64,000 bases of DNA from Patiriisocius_A hiemis (GCF_031846325.1 NZ_JAVRHZ010000002.1:310001-374000), one strand, 5' to 3'; positions 54,704 to 64,000 are shown, counted from the stretch's first letter. The notes: generated by a model from the letters alone, not told the origin. Numbers and translations: made by a program.

Positions 54704-55846
54704 ATGAAAAAGCTTTATCGTTTCTTCTATTGGGTTATTGCGTTAGTAACCCTAATCGTAATCGTTTTAAAAATAACAGATTACGATTATATCCTTAAAG
54801 GAGTGCGGGTAGTCTATATGACTGGGCATACAACTGCTTTTATAGACGACCATGTCTATTTTGAAAATGAAATAATTCCACCAAGTAACAATCCACAACC
54901 TTGGGAGAAACACAAAGATTACAACACCATATCTGCAACTCCAGAGCTTCAAAAAATTAATGACAACCTAGGAACAGTAGCCCTTATTATTATAAAAAAT
55001 GACAGTATTTGGTATGAAAACTATGCAGAAGGGTACAATGAAACTTCTCAGACTAACTCCTTCTCCATGGCAAAAAGCGTAACCTCAGCACTTTTAGGAA
55101 AAGCTATAAAAGACGGATTTATTAAAGGTTTAGACCAGCCCATTGGTGATTTCTTTCCACAATATAAAGACGCTGAGACTACTGTAGGAGATTTATCATC
55201 CATGGCTTCAGGGTTAGATTGGGAAGAGTCTTACAAAAGCCCTTTTAGCATTACAGCTAGAGCCTATTATGATGATGATTTAGCCGAAACGATTCTGTCG
55301 CAAAAAGTAGTTGAAAAACCAGGTGTTTACTTTAAATACCTAAGCGGAAATACACAATTACTGGCTATTTTAATAGAAAAAGCGACCGGAAAACAACTTG
55401 AAACCTATTTGTCTGAAAGTTTTACCCAACCTATGGGTTTTGAACAAGAAGCACTCTGGCAAGTAGATGATGAGCATAATAGATTAGTAAAAGGCTATTG
55501 CTGTATTGCTAGTAATGCAAAAGATGTTGCTCGTTTTGGAAAATTATATTCTAATTATGGTAATTGGAATGGAGAACAATTATTAGATTCAAGTTTTGTA
55601 GCTACCTCAATTGCGCCTCGTTTTAAAGAAAGCCCAGAATATGGTTATGGCTTTTGGTTAAGTAATCATCTTGATAAAAAGATTTTTGTCATGCGAGGGA
55701 TTTTAGGGCAATATGTAATTTCCATTCCAGAAGATAATCTAATTATTGTGCGTTTAGGGCATAAAAGAGGTAATAGAAATGGGCGTACTTTTCCAAGTGA
55801 TTTTTATACTTATGTGGAGGAAACGTATAGTATGCTCAAAAATTAA
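54704..55846 (+). CDS. Serine hydrolase of the beta-lactamase family
   Basis: 380 residues with an N-terminal membrane anchor (~7-25). Active-site SxxK is SMAK (Ser121, Lys124). The YxN-type motif appears as YLSGN in FKYLSGNTQLLA, and the third motif region is present as YGYGFWLSNH. It belongs to the class C-like/DD-peptidase esterase group; substrate unknown. Convergent with the arylsulfotransferase, with overlapping stop codons (TTAA). Confidence 0.88.
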   Translation: MKKLYRFFYWVIALVTLIVIVLKITDYDYILKGVRVVYMTGHTTAFIDDHVYFENEIIPPSNNPQPWEKHKDYNTISATPELQKINDNLGTVALIIIKNDSIWYENYAEGYNETSQTNSFSMAKSVTSALLGKAIKDGFIKGLDQPIGDFFPQYKDAETTVGDLSSMASGLDWEESYKSPFSITARAYYDDDLAETILSQKVVEKPGVYFKYLSGNTQLLAILIEKATGKQLETYLSESFTQPMGFEQEALWQVDDEHNRLVKGYCCIASNAKDVARFGKLYSNYGNWNGEQLLDSSFVATSIAPRFKESPEYGYGFWLSNHLDKKIFVMRGILGQYVISIPEDNLIIVRLGHKRGNRNGRTFPSDFYTYVEETYSMLKN

Positions 55847-57381
55847 TTTTCCAGTTTAAATCGTTCTGACCTGTATAACATATCTAATTGCCCCCAATTA
55901 AAGGTCTTATTACCATCTAAGGTTTTATAATTTAAAGTTGCCTCAAAAACTTCTTCTCCTTTTGGATAAGTAGTTTCAATAATCTTTCCTTTTCCAGGTA
56001 AAACATAACCAAAAGTAATTAACCTATTGTTTGTTTTTAACAAACGGTCAGCTTCGCTTATTAACAAAGCTGCATATTCACTCCCTTTATCCTTGCCATA
56101 TTCCCATACTTGCTTTACTTGCATATTTTCTTCATCTATATCATATTCTACAGCTCTTGAATAACTAATTTCTTTGTTAAAGTTTCTTAGATACCCATTA
56201 TCAAAAAGCAATATATTACCATTTGGTAATACTTCTGGAGCATGTTGACCCCAAGGAAAATCAAAGTTTCCATGGCTTACATTCCCTTCTTGAACTTCTT
56301 TACCGAATGGTTTTCCGTCTTTATCTATCGCTGTTAACAAGAATTCATTTGTGTCAATACCATTTCCTTCTCTTCCAGATTTTCCCCAGTTTTTTTGAGG
56401 CGATAAAATCCATTTTAGTTCATCGTCCCAACTAATTTTACATATTCCTTGATTTCTGCCGGATACAATAATGGATTTATCACTTTCATCATAGGCAAGC
56501 CCATTAATATGAATCCAATTACCTTTTGTTTTTCTATTTAAATCTTGCCTATTTACATCAAGATGTTTTGCAACGTCCCATTCTTTAATCACCTCATATG
56601 TTTCAGGGTTTATAACAATTATAAAATCATTGTTAGACAACATTCTTTCTCCATCAATAATTACATAGCTATCTCTTTTCTTAACTGCTAAAAGTAAGTT
56701 ACCGTCAGGAAGTTCAATAAGTTCATGATGAAGCCAGTAATTAGTATTAATAGGTATTGTTTTCTTTTTATTGCCCAACATATCATACTCATAAATATTC
56801 ATCTTGCTACCAAACATTAAATTGCCATTTTTAACTCTTTGAATTGGCCAAACAATTTCATTATATGAGCTTAAATCTAACAACCACCTTATTTCGCCTT
56901 CATCATCAAAAATCATTGGTCTAGAAACAGAAACTCCGTTTTTTGCATAATGGATATCACACAAATGCCATCCAGGCTCCATTAATTCTCTATTAATCTT
57001 ATTAATTGTTATGGATGGTAAATAATTTGGCAAAGCTTCAGTTTTAATGGCGATAGTATCAATCGTTTCTCCATCTTTATGAGATAAAGTAACCTCAACT
57101 TTGTTTGTTGTATTAGGATAAAGACCTAAAACTGGGATTTTTAATTTTTTTCCTAAGGAATCAAACTTCTCTTCATAAATAGAAGTTCCTAAAACACGTA
57201 TAGATGCGCTACAATTTTTATTTGAAGTAATTGACAACTCTGCTGTTAATGGAGTATTGCCATTAGGGTTTAATAAAGGTACTATATCATAACTAAAACT
57301 AGATTTATTACAACCTCCAAATACCCCTAGAAATACAATAACAAATAAATACTTGTATTTAAGACTTACTATTTTAATCAT
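55843..57381 (-). CDS. Arylsulfotransferase (ASST)-like lipoprotein
   Basis: 512 residues from the ATG at 57381. Lipobox FLGVFGGC. The repeated W-D type blades, such as ELPDGNLLLAVKKRD and LAYDESDKSIIVSGRNQG, indicate the beta-propeller of arylsulfate sulfotransferases. WGQHAPEVLPNGNILLFDNG matches the part that contains the sulfuryl-transferring His. Such enzymes move sulfate between phenols without PAPS. Divergent neighbour is a PAPS-type sulfotransferase. Confidence 0.82.
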   Translation of the reverse strand: MIKIVSLKYKYLFVIVFLGVFGGCNKSSFSYDIVPLLNPNGNTPLTAELSITSNKNCSASIRVLGTSIYEEKFDSLGKKLKIPVLGLYPNTTNKVEVTLSHKDGETIDTIAIKTEALPNYLPSITINKINRELMEPGWHLCDIHYAKNGVSVSRPMIFDDEGEIRWLLDLSSYNEIVWPIQRVKNGNLMFGSKMNIYEYDMLGNKKKTIPINTNYWLHHELIELPDGNLLLAVKKRDSYVIIDGERMLSNNDFIIVINPETYEVIKEWDVAKHLDVNRQDLNRKTKGNWIHINGLAYDESDKSIIVSGRNQGICKISWDDELKWILSPQKNWGKSGREGNGIDTNEFLLTAIDKDGKPFGKEVQEGNVSHGNFDFPWGQHAPEVLPNGNILLFDNGYLRNFNKEISYSRAVEYDIDEENMQVKQVWEYGKDKGSEYAALLISEADRLLKTNNRLITFGYVLPGKGKIIETTYPKGEEVFEATLNYKTLDGNKTFNWGQLDMLYRSERFKLEN

Positions 57382-57449
57382 TTTTTTTATGTTTAACATC
57401 TATAAGCTTTTATTAAAAATCAAAAATAGCTTAAAAATCTCATTAAAAT

Positions 57450-58121
57450 ATGTCTTTAAAAATAATAGGTGCAGGCTTTCCAAGAACGGGTACAACAACT
57501 CTTAAAATGGCTCTAGAAATATTAGGCTATTCTAAAACGTATCATTTTAAAGATTTGTTTGCAAATCCTGAACAGGTAAAGTATTGGAATGAACTTGAAA
57601 AAAACGGTGCTACAGACTATAAAAGTCTATTTGATGGCTTCCAAGCTAGTGTAGATTTCCCAGGTTATCCATACTATAAAAAATTACTGAAAGAGTTTCC
57701 TGATGCAAAAATTATTTTAACAAAGAGAGATGTGAATGCTTGGTATGAAAGCACCTTTAAAACAATATGGCAAGTTACACCTGATAAATTGCTTGAAGGG
57801 ATAAAAGATGAATCTGAACTTGCAAGCAATGAAAATTTAAAAAACAAAATAGCTTGTATTAGATTTCTTAGAGAAGTATACTTCAAAAAAGAACTTAATG
57901 ATGATTTTTTAAATAAAGAAAATACAATTAAAGCTTTTGAAAACCATATACAAGAAGTTATAAACTTTCTTCCTAAAGAAAAATTGTTAGTATATGAAGT
58001 TTCTCAAGGGTGGGGACCTCTATGCAGCTTTCTAGGAAAACCCATTCCTACAAATGAGTTTCCTCATTTAAATAAAAAAGAGCAATTTAAAAAAATGTTA
58101 GGTGCTATGGTTACTGGTTAA
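57450..58121 (+). CDS. Sulfotransferase family protein (PAPS-dependent type)
   Basis: 223 residues. The PAPS 5'-phosphate loop is GFPRTGTTTLKMALE (residues 9-23), DAKIILTKRDVNAWYES supplies the second conserved region (3'-phosphate Arg/Asp), and LLVYEVSQGWGPLCSFLGKPIP is a typical C-terminal motif. Acceptor not known; cytoplasmic. Shares a 68-nt divergent intergenic region with the ASST-like gene. Confidence 0.85.
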   Translation: MSLKIIGAGFPRTGTTTLKMALEILGYSKTYHFKDLFANPEQVKYWNELEKNGATDYKSLFDGFQASVDFPGYPYYKKLLKEFPDAKIILTKRDVNAWYESTFKTIWQVTPDKLLEGIKDESELASNENLKNKIACIRFLREVYFKKELNDDFLNKENTIKAFENHIQEVINFLPKEKLLVYEVSQGWGPLCSFLGKPIPTNEFPHLNKKEQFKKMLGAMVTG

Positions 58122-58180
58122 AGTACTAAGTTCAACAATTTTTTTATATTTAACCCAACTCCCCGCAACACTAAAATACA

Positions 58181-58894
58181 ATGCTTACAAAAATAAATCC
58201 TGAACATATCTTGTTCTTGGATATAGAAACAGTACCTCAATTTGAGGATTATAACGAGTTGAGTGATACTGCAAAATCACTCTGGGAGCAGAAGACACAA
58301 TACCAACGTAAAGATGAGTTTACTCCTGAAGCGTTTTATGACAGGGCGGGTATTTGGGCCGAATTTGGAAAAATTATCTGTATTTCAGTAGGGCATTTTG
58401 TTATGAAAGGAGCTATTAGAAAATTTAGGATTACTAGTTTTCATGGAGAAGAAATAACTCTTTTAAAAGAGTTTAAAATGCTGCTCGAAACCCATTTTAA
58501 TAGACCACATCATTTATTATGTGCCCACAACGGAAAAGAGTTTGACTTCCCTTACATAGCAAGAAGAATGATTATTCATGGCATTTCACTACCCTTTAAA
58601 TTAAACTTATTTGGTAAAAAACCTTGGGAAGTTCCTCACCTAGATACGCTAGAACTATGGAAGTTTGGTGACTATAAAACCTTCACAACGCTAAAGTTAA
58701 TGGCACATGTTTTGGGAATTCCTTCCCCAAAAGATGATATTGACGGTAGTCAAGTAAGAGACGTATTCTACAATGAAAAAGATATGGATAGGATTATAAC
58801 CTATTGTGAAAAAGATACAATTACTGTGGCTCAAATTTTCTTAAAGCTTCGCAATGAAGCACTACTTAAAGAAGATGAAGTTCTTTCAATTTAA
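58181..58894 (+). CDS. 3'-5' exonuclease (DnaQ/PolB-like)
   Basis: 237 residues. DEDD-type residues: FLDIETVP (Asp14, Glu16), HNGKEFDFPYIARRM, and YCEKDTITVAQIF with the last Asp. It resembles the PolB-type exonuclease of Bacteroidota; soluble, cytoplasmic. Role in repair or RNA processing is not defined. It ends at a strong bidirectional terminator. Confidence 0.88.
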   Translation: MLTKINPEHILFLDIETVPQFEDYNELSDTAKSLWEQKTQYQRKDEFTPEAFYDRAGIWAEFGKIICISVGHFVMKGAIRKFRITSFHGEEITLLKEFKMLLETHFNRPHHLLCAHNGKEFDFPYIARRMIIHGISLPFKLNLFGKKPWEVPHLDTLELWKFGDYKTFTTLKLMAHVLGIPSPKDDIDGSQVRDVFYNEKDMDRIITYCEKDTITVAQIFLKLRNEALLKEDEVLSI

Positions 58895-58926
58895 AAAAAC
58901 CCGCTCTAACAAAAGAACGGGTTTTT
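58895..58926. terminator. Bidirectional terminator between the exonuclease and M36 protease genes
   Basis: AAAAACCCG / CGGGTTTTT, loop of 14 nt, A tract on the left and T tract on the right, so it can stop both convergent transcripts. Confidence 0.8.
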
Positions 58927-58970
58927 AAAATACTTAACTCAAAAATTAATACCTAAGTTAAAAAGGAATA

Positions 58971-61900
58971 CTATTCTACGATAAATCGTTCTACAAATTT
59001 CTTACCTCCTTCGGCATTTACTTCAATAATGTACATACCACTTCTTAAAGCAGCAACATCAACTTTGTTTGTAAAAGAACCTGATTGAATTTTTTGTCCA
59101 ATCATATTAAAGATAACATAATCTATAGGCTCGGCTTCAAGAACACTAATATTAACAACGCCTCTATTTACTGGATTTGGATATAAGCTAAATCCAGAGA
59201 TGTTAGAATTGTTATTAGTAATACCGCTATCTTCATCCCCTCCAAAAGAAGTAGGAATAATTACAGTATAGTCTTCTACTTCACCATAAGTAAAGGTCTC
59301 ACAAGCTGTTGGAATTCCGTTATATTTCATAGAAACTCTCATTCTTGTTGGTCCAGCAGAGGCTCCAGATGGAATACTAAACGATCCTGTAATTGGTGTT
59401 GCTGTTGTAGCAGCTCTAGAGTATGCCAATTCATTAGCATCTGTAAAGTCACCATCGCGATTCCAATCTACAAATACAGCGTATGCTTCTGGGTAAACTG
59501 TACCTGTCCACAATGGTGTAATTGTAATTGAATTATTACCGCTTAATACCGTAGATAAGTTTGTAAAGTCACCATATCCACCAGAAGAAGCTCCTGTCGC
59601 GTTATTTATACTACCCATTTGAACTCTCTGAATATACTCATCATTAGTATTATTACTGTTCGATGTACAATACCCAGTTGGAGCAGTCCCTCCAGCAGAA
59701 AGTGAAATATTATCTATTGCAATATCTGCTTGCCAAGTGCTTCCTGTAATTCTGTTAAAACGCAACTGTACACTTCCGCCTACATATGCATTTAAAGATA
59801 CAGACTGAGCATTCCATTGGTTTCCTTGGTTCCCAGTTTGGCTCCATATAGATGTCCATGTAGCCCCATCGTCATCACTTGCTTCAAGTGAAATACTTCC
59901 CATATCACTTGCTCCAAACATGTGGTAGTCAAAGTTAAAGTTAGCTTCACTTTCTCCACTTAAATCAATACAAGGCGAATTAATAATTGCCTGTTTGTTA
60001 GGATATCCTGTTCCATTTCCAGAAGCTTCAACATAAATATACCATGATCCTGCAGATCCACTAGAAGGTCCTGTATTGTTAGATGGTGTTCCACTAGCAT
60101 CTCTAGTCCAATTAATATCATCTCCACTATCTTGAGTCCATAAACCAATTGAGCTTTCAAAACTTTCTGAATAGCTTATATCAACTCCATTGGTACATCC
60201 ACCACCTCCACCAGGAGATTGTGTTGTTACATTTTCAGTATTACTAAATGCTGAATTATTTCCAGCAGCATCAAATGCTCTTACTTGAAATGCATACGTT
60301 GTTCCAGAACTTAAACCAGTAACATTTGCCGATGTATTAGCTGTCGTGCCTATACTAGACCCATCTAAGAAAACTTCGTATCCTGTAACTGCTACGTTAT
60401 CACTTGAAGCGTTCCAACTTAGATCAACTGTTGTTTCAGTAACATTAGACGATGTCAAGTTATCAGGTACAGTAGGTGCTTGCGTATCTGCAGTATTTCC
60501 ACCCTCAAGCTCAAAAGCATCAAGTGCAATATCTGCTTGCCAAGTACTTCCTGTTACTCTATTAAAACGCATACGGAAATTACTTTCTCCAGCATATGAA
60601 CCTAGGTCAATACTTTCGTTGTTCCATTGGTTTCCTTGATTTCCAGTTTGATTCCAAATACTTGTCCAAGTTGTTCCATCATCTGTACTAACTTCAAGAT
60701 CGATACTTCCCATATCTGCGGCTCCAAACATGTGGTAGCTAAAGTTAAAAGTAGCATCATTTTCTCCGCTTAAATCAAAACAAGGAGAATTTAAAATCGC
60801 TCTCTTATTAGGGTATCCTGTCCCATTTCCAGAGGCTTCAACATACACATATGTTGTTCCGTCTATTGCAGAAGCAGGTCCTGTATTGCTAGATGGAGTT
60901 CCACTAGCATCACGTGTCCAATCTATATCATCTTGCGTAGATTGTGACCAATCACCTAATGAGCTTTCAAAACTTTCATCATAAGGGTAATTTGAAACTG
61001 TTCCAGAACACGCTTCTGGTGTTGGAGGTCCTTGACATCCGCTTACAAAAGAAGTAGTCTGGTCACTATTTGTATTAGTTCCTCCATTAGTATTCTCATT
61101 TGCATTTAGTCCTACTCCACGAGCAGCAAAAACATCCCAAATTATACAATTATACTGTCCACCATACAAATCTTGATCTGCCTGTAAAATTCCGTCACGT
61201 CCAGATACAAAGCCTGGATTGTTTGCAGTATTTTTAAGTCCTTCAATAACAAGTGCCATTGCAATGTTATTTCCTCCAGTTCCATTGTAAAAATCTGTAT
61301 CAAAGCCTTCCTGTGCAACTAAGGCCCAAGTCATATCCCAAAGGATAGTTGCCCAAGCATATCCCACACCATGTGGTATAGCAAGACCGTTAATGTCTCC
61401 ATATGTTGTTCCGTTAATAGATGTATCTGTAGAGTACGGTGTTGGTCTAATTCCGCCACCATTTGTGTCTTCTCCAAGAGCAAAGTTTCCTATTCCTCTT
61501 GCATCTGTAGGAGCATCACCAGGTTTCATAGTAAGCATTAAACCAAACCAGTCACTCCATCCTTCTCCCATTTGCTCAGAACCTCCAAGTGCATTGGTGC
61601 TTGGCCCTCCAACAAGACGTGTAGAAATACCATGCCCATACTCATGAGCAATAATTCCGTTGTCAAAATCCCCATCAGTTTGTGGGTTTGTAGTAGTCCA
61701 TAAAAACATTTGCATCCTTGGATTAGAACCATCTGGAGGTGTACCAAAGTTTGCATTGTTTGTTCCACTACCATCTTGTGCATCTGCATTTACACTATCG
61801 CTTCCTGCACCGCCGTTTCCATAGTTATTTTCTTGGAAGTTTCCAGATGCCTCATCAAAACCATACTGGTACCATACATCATGCATAATGTTATTCCAGT

Positions 61901-62909
61901 AAAATAAATTTGTGATTGCTGCGTCTCTGTAAGTACTAGGCTGATTGTTAAAGTTAACTGGATAATTAAAATCTAATCCAGAACCTCCATTAGGTGAATA
62001 CCCAATTCCGTTATTACCGTTTGCATCTTCCATTGCCCATACATTATTACCTCGAGTAATAGTATATTCTGCTCCGTTAGCACCATTTGTGTCATGCCAG
62101 CCAAAAGGCGAAGCATTTAAGTCTTGAGGGTCATTTACAATAGAACGACCTCCGTCTAAGGGGCTTTCTAAAGGCATTGGATACACATTGTAGCTTTCTC
62201 CTGCAACAAAAGTTGCAGGTGCTTCTTCTACAGTATAAAAAAGAGCTGTTTCATTATTGCTATGTTCGTGTGTGTCGTGGTTATCTCCCCAGTTACAAGT
62301 TAATACCCAATCCTCTGTACGCAATACTGCGCCAGTTGTTGCGTCTATGTTTTCACTCCACCAATGTTGACCATTTTTTTGGTACAAGCTTACATTCCAA
62401 ACAAGCTTTAATTGTCCTTCATGAAGTTGATAGTATTGCTTTACTTTAATTGGTTCTGAAGAAAAAGAAGCATCCTCATAAGTGTAAAATCCATCTGAAG
62501 TTCTTGTTCCATTGGATAATGATGGTCTTGATAATCCATGGTTTTGCACAGTTTTATATATCGCATCTTGTGGAGATAGCGAGCCTCCTGTTACTGGAGA
62601 ACGAGATGGAATATCTACCACAAATTGATCTACTTTGTAAGTTATTTTACCACTATTTATAGTAAACTTATAAGTAGCAAACTGTATAGGGATGTTATTA
62701 TGAAGTTGTTGTACATAAACGTGTTGTACATTTGGATTTAAAGAAGGCACAATATCTGTAATTTCCCATTGTGCTAAATCTACCTGTTTAAAATGAGACT
62801 CTCCTTTAAGAACATTAAAATACTCTTGTAAGGTTCCCTCTACGTTTTGAGAGTATCCTAGTTGTCCTATCAAACAAATGATAAGCCCAAAAAAATAAAA
62901 TTTTTTCAT
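58971..62909 (-). CDS. M36 (fungalysin) metalloprotease with MAM-like repeats, FN3, GEVED and T9SS domains
   Basis: 1312 residues. Order: signal peptide (to ~20), FTP-type propeptide (~30-200), M36 catalytic domain with HEYGH (421-425) and GEGWSD (third ligand Glu448), two copies of a ~160-residue jelly-roll-like module beginning ESFESS, a fibronectin III domain between them, a GEVEDYT domain and a C-terminal LYPNPV... T9SS sorting signal. It is exported by the type 9 system and is expected to be cell-attached or released. It probably digests extracellular protein. Confidence 0.95.
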   Translation of the reverse strand: MKKFYFFGLIICLIGQLGYSQNVEGTLQEYFNVLKGESHFKQVDLAQWEITDIVPSLNPNVQHVYVQQLHNNIPIQFATYKFTINSGKITYKVDQFVVDIPSRSPVTGGSLSPQDAIYKTVQNHGLSRPSLSNGTRTSDGFYTYEDASFSSEPIKVKQYYQLHEGQLKLVWNVSLYQKNGQHWWSENIDATTGAVLRTEDWVLTCNWGDNHDTHEHSNNETALFYTVEEAPATFVAGESYNVYPMPLESPLDGGRSIVNDPQDLNASPFGWHDTNGANGAEYTITRGNNVWAMEDANGNNGIGYSPNGGSGLDFNYPVNFNNQPSTYRDAAITNLFYWNNIMHDVWYQYGFDEASGNFQENNYGNGGAGSDSVNADAQDGSGTNNANFGTPPDGSNPRMQMFLWTTTNPQTDGDFDNGIIAHEYGHGISTRLVGGPSTNALGGSEQMGEGWSDWFGLMLTMKPGDAPTDARGIGNFALGEDTNGGGIRPTPYSTDTSINGTTYGDINGLAIPHGVGYAWATILWDMTWALVAQEGFDTDFYNGTGGNNIAMALVIEGLKNTANNPGFVSGRDGILQADQDLYGGQYNCIIWDVFAARGVGLNANENTNGGTNTNSDQTTSFVSGCQGPPTPEACSGTVSNYPYDESFESSLGDWSQSTQDDIDWTRDASGTPSSNTGPASAIDGTTYVYVEASGNGTGYPNKRAILNSPCFDLSGENDATFNFSYHMFGAADMGSIDLEVSTDDGTTWTSIWNQTGNQGNQWNNESIDLGSYAGESNFRMRFNRVTGSTWQADIALDAFELEGGNTADTQAPTVPDNLTSSNVTETTVDLSWNASSDNVAVTGYEVFLDGSSIGTTANTSANVTGLSSGTTYAFQVRAFDAAGNNSAFSNTENVTTQSPGGGGGCTNGVDISYSESFESSIGLWTQDSGDDINWTRDASGTPSNNTGPSSGSAGSWYIYVEASGNGTGYPNKQAIINSPCIDLSGESEANFNFDYHMFGASDMGSISLEASDDDGATWTSIWSQTGNQGNQWNAQSVSLNAYVGGSVQLRFNRITGSTWQADIAIDNISLSAGGTAPTGYCTSNSNNTNDEYIQRVQMGSINNATGASSGGYGDFTNLSTVLSGNNSITITPLWTGTVYPEAYAVFVDWNRDGDFTDANELAYSRAATTATPITGSFSIPSGASAGPTRMRVSMKYNGIPTACETFTYGEVEDYTVIIPTSFGGDEDSGITNNNSNISGFSLYPNPVNRGVVNISVLEAEPIDYVIFNMIGQKIQSGSFTNKVDVAALRSGMYIIEVNAEGGKKFVERFIVE
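59691..60180 (-). repeat. Second MAM-like module of the M36 protease
   Basis: About 163 residues (ESFESSIGLWTQDSGDDINW to the IDNISLSAGG end) closely matching the first module; long stretches match in DNA too, for example around the TGSTWQADIA codons. Confidence 0.8.
60501..60990 (-). repeat. First MAM-like module of the M36 protease
   Basis: About 163 residues (ESFESSLGDWSQSTQDDIDW to LDAFELEGG), the partner of the previous entry. The FN3 domain lies between the two. Confidence 0.8.
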
Positions 62910-63290
62910 TTTTAATAATTTTGATTAGTGTTTGTAATAGCTTCAATGCTTCTAAAAGTTAGAAGCAAGGTAAAAGATCAAGTAGTTAAGGGGTAACTTT
63001 AGAAAAATTGTAAATGAATCATAGTTTAGGTTTGTTTGTAAAAAATTAAAATTGAGGGTGTTATAGTCATGATACATGATTTTTTAATATATCACTTAAA
63101 TCCACCTTTTGTTATTAAATATTTATAGATTTCAATATTTTTTTGACTTATTTTCAAAATTATTCGGAATGTAATAGAAATAATGCAAAATTCAAATTTT
63201 ATTCGATGAACTACACTAACAAATTATTAACATTACTTTTCCTACTAAATAAATTGCTCTATTATTTCAATATTTTAAATCATATCTTTG
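62910..63290. other. Gene-free 381-nt divergent intergenic region
   Basis: AT-rich gap between the M36 protease and the ABC ATPase gene. It holds a perfect 8-bp hairpin GCTTCTAA-AAG-TTAGAAGC (62948-62966) in the protease leader, a CATGATACATGAT short direct repeat, and TATCTTTG at 63283-63290. No ORF, RNA gene or larger repeat was seen. Confidence 0.6.
63283..63290 (+). promoter_or_regulatory. -7 box TATCTTTG adjoining the ABC ATPase start
   Basis: Exact TAnnTTTG match that ends directly before the ATG at 63291. A start 5-7 nt further would fall on the second ATG (63297), suggesting a leaderless message. A TTG lies 26 nt upstream. Confidence 0.45.
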
Positions 63291-64000
63291 ATGGTAATGA
63301 AGCAAAAGCCAATTATTGAAGTTTCTAACCTCCATGTTTCTTTCGGAAAAAGAAAAAACATAACACCAGTTGTTAAGGGTGTAAGTTTTACAATTAATGA
63401 GAATGAAATTTTGGGAATTGTTGGGGAGTCCGGTTCAGGAAAATCTGTTACCTCAATGGCAATTATGGGATTATTGCCTAAAAAAACATCAAAAGTTGAA
63501 GGTGAAATTTTGTTTGATGATAGCGACCTTCTTTCAAAGTCCGAAAAAGAACTAAGAAAGTACCGAGGTAATGAAATTGCAATGATATTTCAAGAGCCTA
63601 TGAGTGCTCTAAACCCTTCGTTAACCTGTGGTTATCAAGTTACTGAAATGCTTTTACACCATACTAACCTTTCAATATCTGAAGCCAAAAAAGAAACACT
63701 AGCTCTTTTTGAAAAAGTAAAGCTGCCTAGACCTAGAGAATTATATGGAAAATATCCACATCAAATAAGTGGTGGACAAATGCAGCGGGTTATGATTGCT
63801 ATGGCAATTTCATGTAAGCCAAAGTTATTAATTGCAGATGAGCCTACTACAGCACTTGATGTAACTGTTCAAAAAGAAATACTTCAATTACTCAAAGAAA
63901 TACAAAGAGAGACTAAAATGAGTCTTATTTTTATCTCTCACGATCTTAGTTTGGTCTCAGAAATTGCAGATAATGTGGTTGTGATGTATCAAGGAGAAAT
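63291..64000 (+). CDS. Oligopeptide/dipeptide-type ABC transporter ATP-binding protein, N-terminal part
   Basis: 236 residues visible; the gene runs past the right edge. Walker A GESGSGKS, Q-loop MIFQEPMSALNP, signature SGGQMQR and Walker B LLIADEPTTALD are intact, then SHDLSLV. The FQEPMSALNPSL form is typical of DppD/OppD proteins, which in Bacteroidota are often fused with a second ATPase domain. Start is ATG 63291 or, preferably given the -7 box, ATG 63297. Substrate probably peptides. Confidence 0.92.
   Translation, partial: MVMKQKPIIEVSNLHVSFGKRKNITPVVKGVSFTINENEILGIVGESGSGKSVTSMAIMGLLPKKTSKVEGEILFDDSDLLSKSEKELRKYRGNEIAMIFQEPMSALNPSLTCGYQVTEMLLHHTNLSISEAKKETLALFEKVKLPRPRELYGKYPHQISGGQMQRVMIAMAISCKPKLLIADEPTTALDVTVQKEILQLLKEIQRETKMSLIFISHDLSLVSEIADNVVVMYQGE

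Noticed and set aside
1..64000. Mobile element, prophage, CRISPR or defence island
   Set aside because: No transposase, integrase, phage structural, Cas or known defence protein seen, base use looks even, and there are no regularly spaced repeats.

Overview
The window looks like chromosomal DNA of a marine-type Flavobacteriia (phylum Bacteroidota). It is uniformly AT-rich. Promoters carry TAnnTTTG-type -7 boxes and Shine-Dalgarno sequences are scarce. There is a T9SS-sorted M36 protease, and the ileS / DksA-like / lspA order and Bacteroidota-specific protein variants recur. No transposase, integrase, prophage, CRISPR array or rRNA was seen. One tRNA (Asn, GTT) is present. Two genes run off the ends: an aspartoacylase-family C-terminus on the left and an oligopeptide-type ABC ATPase on the right.

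Layout. 0-10 kb holds folate salvage (5-formyl-THF cyclo-ligase), a tandem pair of CD225/dispanin-like membrane proteins with a DUF2752 protein, a soluble PAS histidine kinase, and lspA, a DksA-like protein and ileS on the minus strand. 10-17 kb holds a CBS protein, a large membrane M28 peptidase, two SDR-type proteins, tRNA-Asn and rseP. 17-20.4 kb holds an SCO protein and a ferrous-iron operon (feoA, feoB and a 53-residue Cys-rich protein). 20.4-24.3 kb holds a zincin lipoprotein, an acetolactate-decarboxylase-like lipoprotein and a small secreted protein. 24.3-29.8 kb is a minus-strand metal-uptake operon: DtxR/MntR regulator, outer-membrane barrel, binding lipoprotein, ATPase and two permeases with winged-helix tails. 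A perfect 9-6-9 dyad lies in front of the regulator.

30-41 kb is mixed housekeeping: DjlA-like co-chaperone, bacilliredoxin, acyltransferase, SPL-like radical SAM protein, enoyl-CoA hydratase, NtrY-like kinase, HemJ, a sortilin-like BNR protein and a MATE transporter. 40.9-50.7 kb is a heme-synthesis locus: hemH and an AraC-type regulator on the minus strand, then a tightly packed plus-strand operon hemA-hemC-hemD-hemE-(unknown)-(EI24)-(GNAT)-hemF-hemB. With HemJ nearby, every step from glutamyl-tRNA to heme except hemL is encoded here, in the aerobic (HemF) version. 50.7-64 kb holds two unknown proteins, a DinB-like protein, a CNNM/CBS transporter, ogt, a serine hydrolase, a divergent arylsulfotransferase/sulfotransferase pair, a 3'-5' exonuclease, the M36 protease and the start of an ABC ATPase.

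I saw no wholly new defence or mobile system. The points most worth following up are these: a secreted acetolactate-decarboxylase homologue that keeps the zinc site but lacks the C-terminal part; an outer-membrane barrel inside the MntR operon; metal-ABC permeases carrying winged-helix tails; a divergent AraC regulator and palindrome at the heme locus; several terminator-like hairpins sitting directly against the next start codon; and candidate leaderless promoters. All functional statements come from reading motifs and family resemblance; no search was run.
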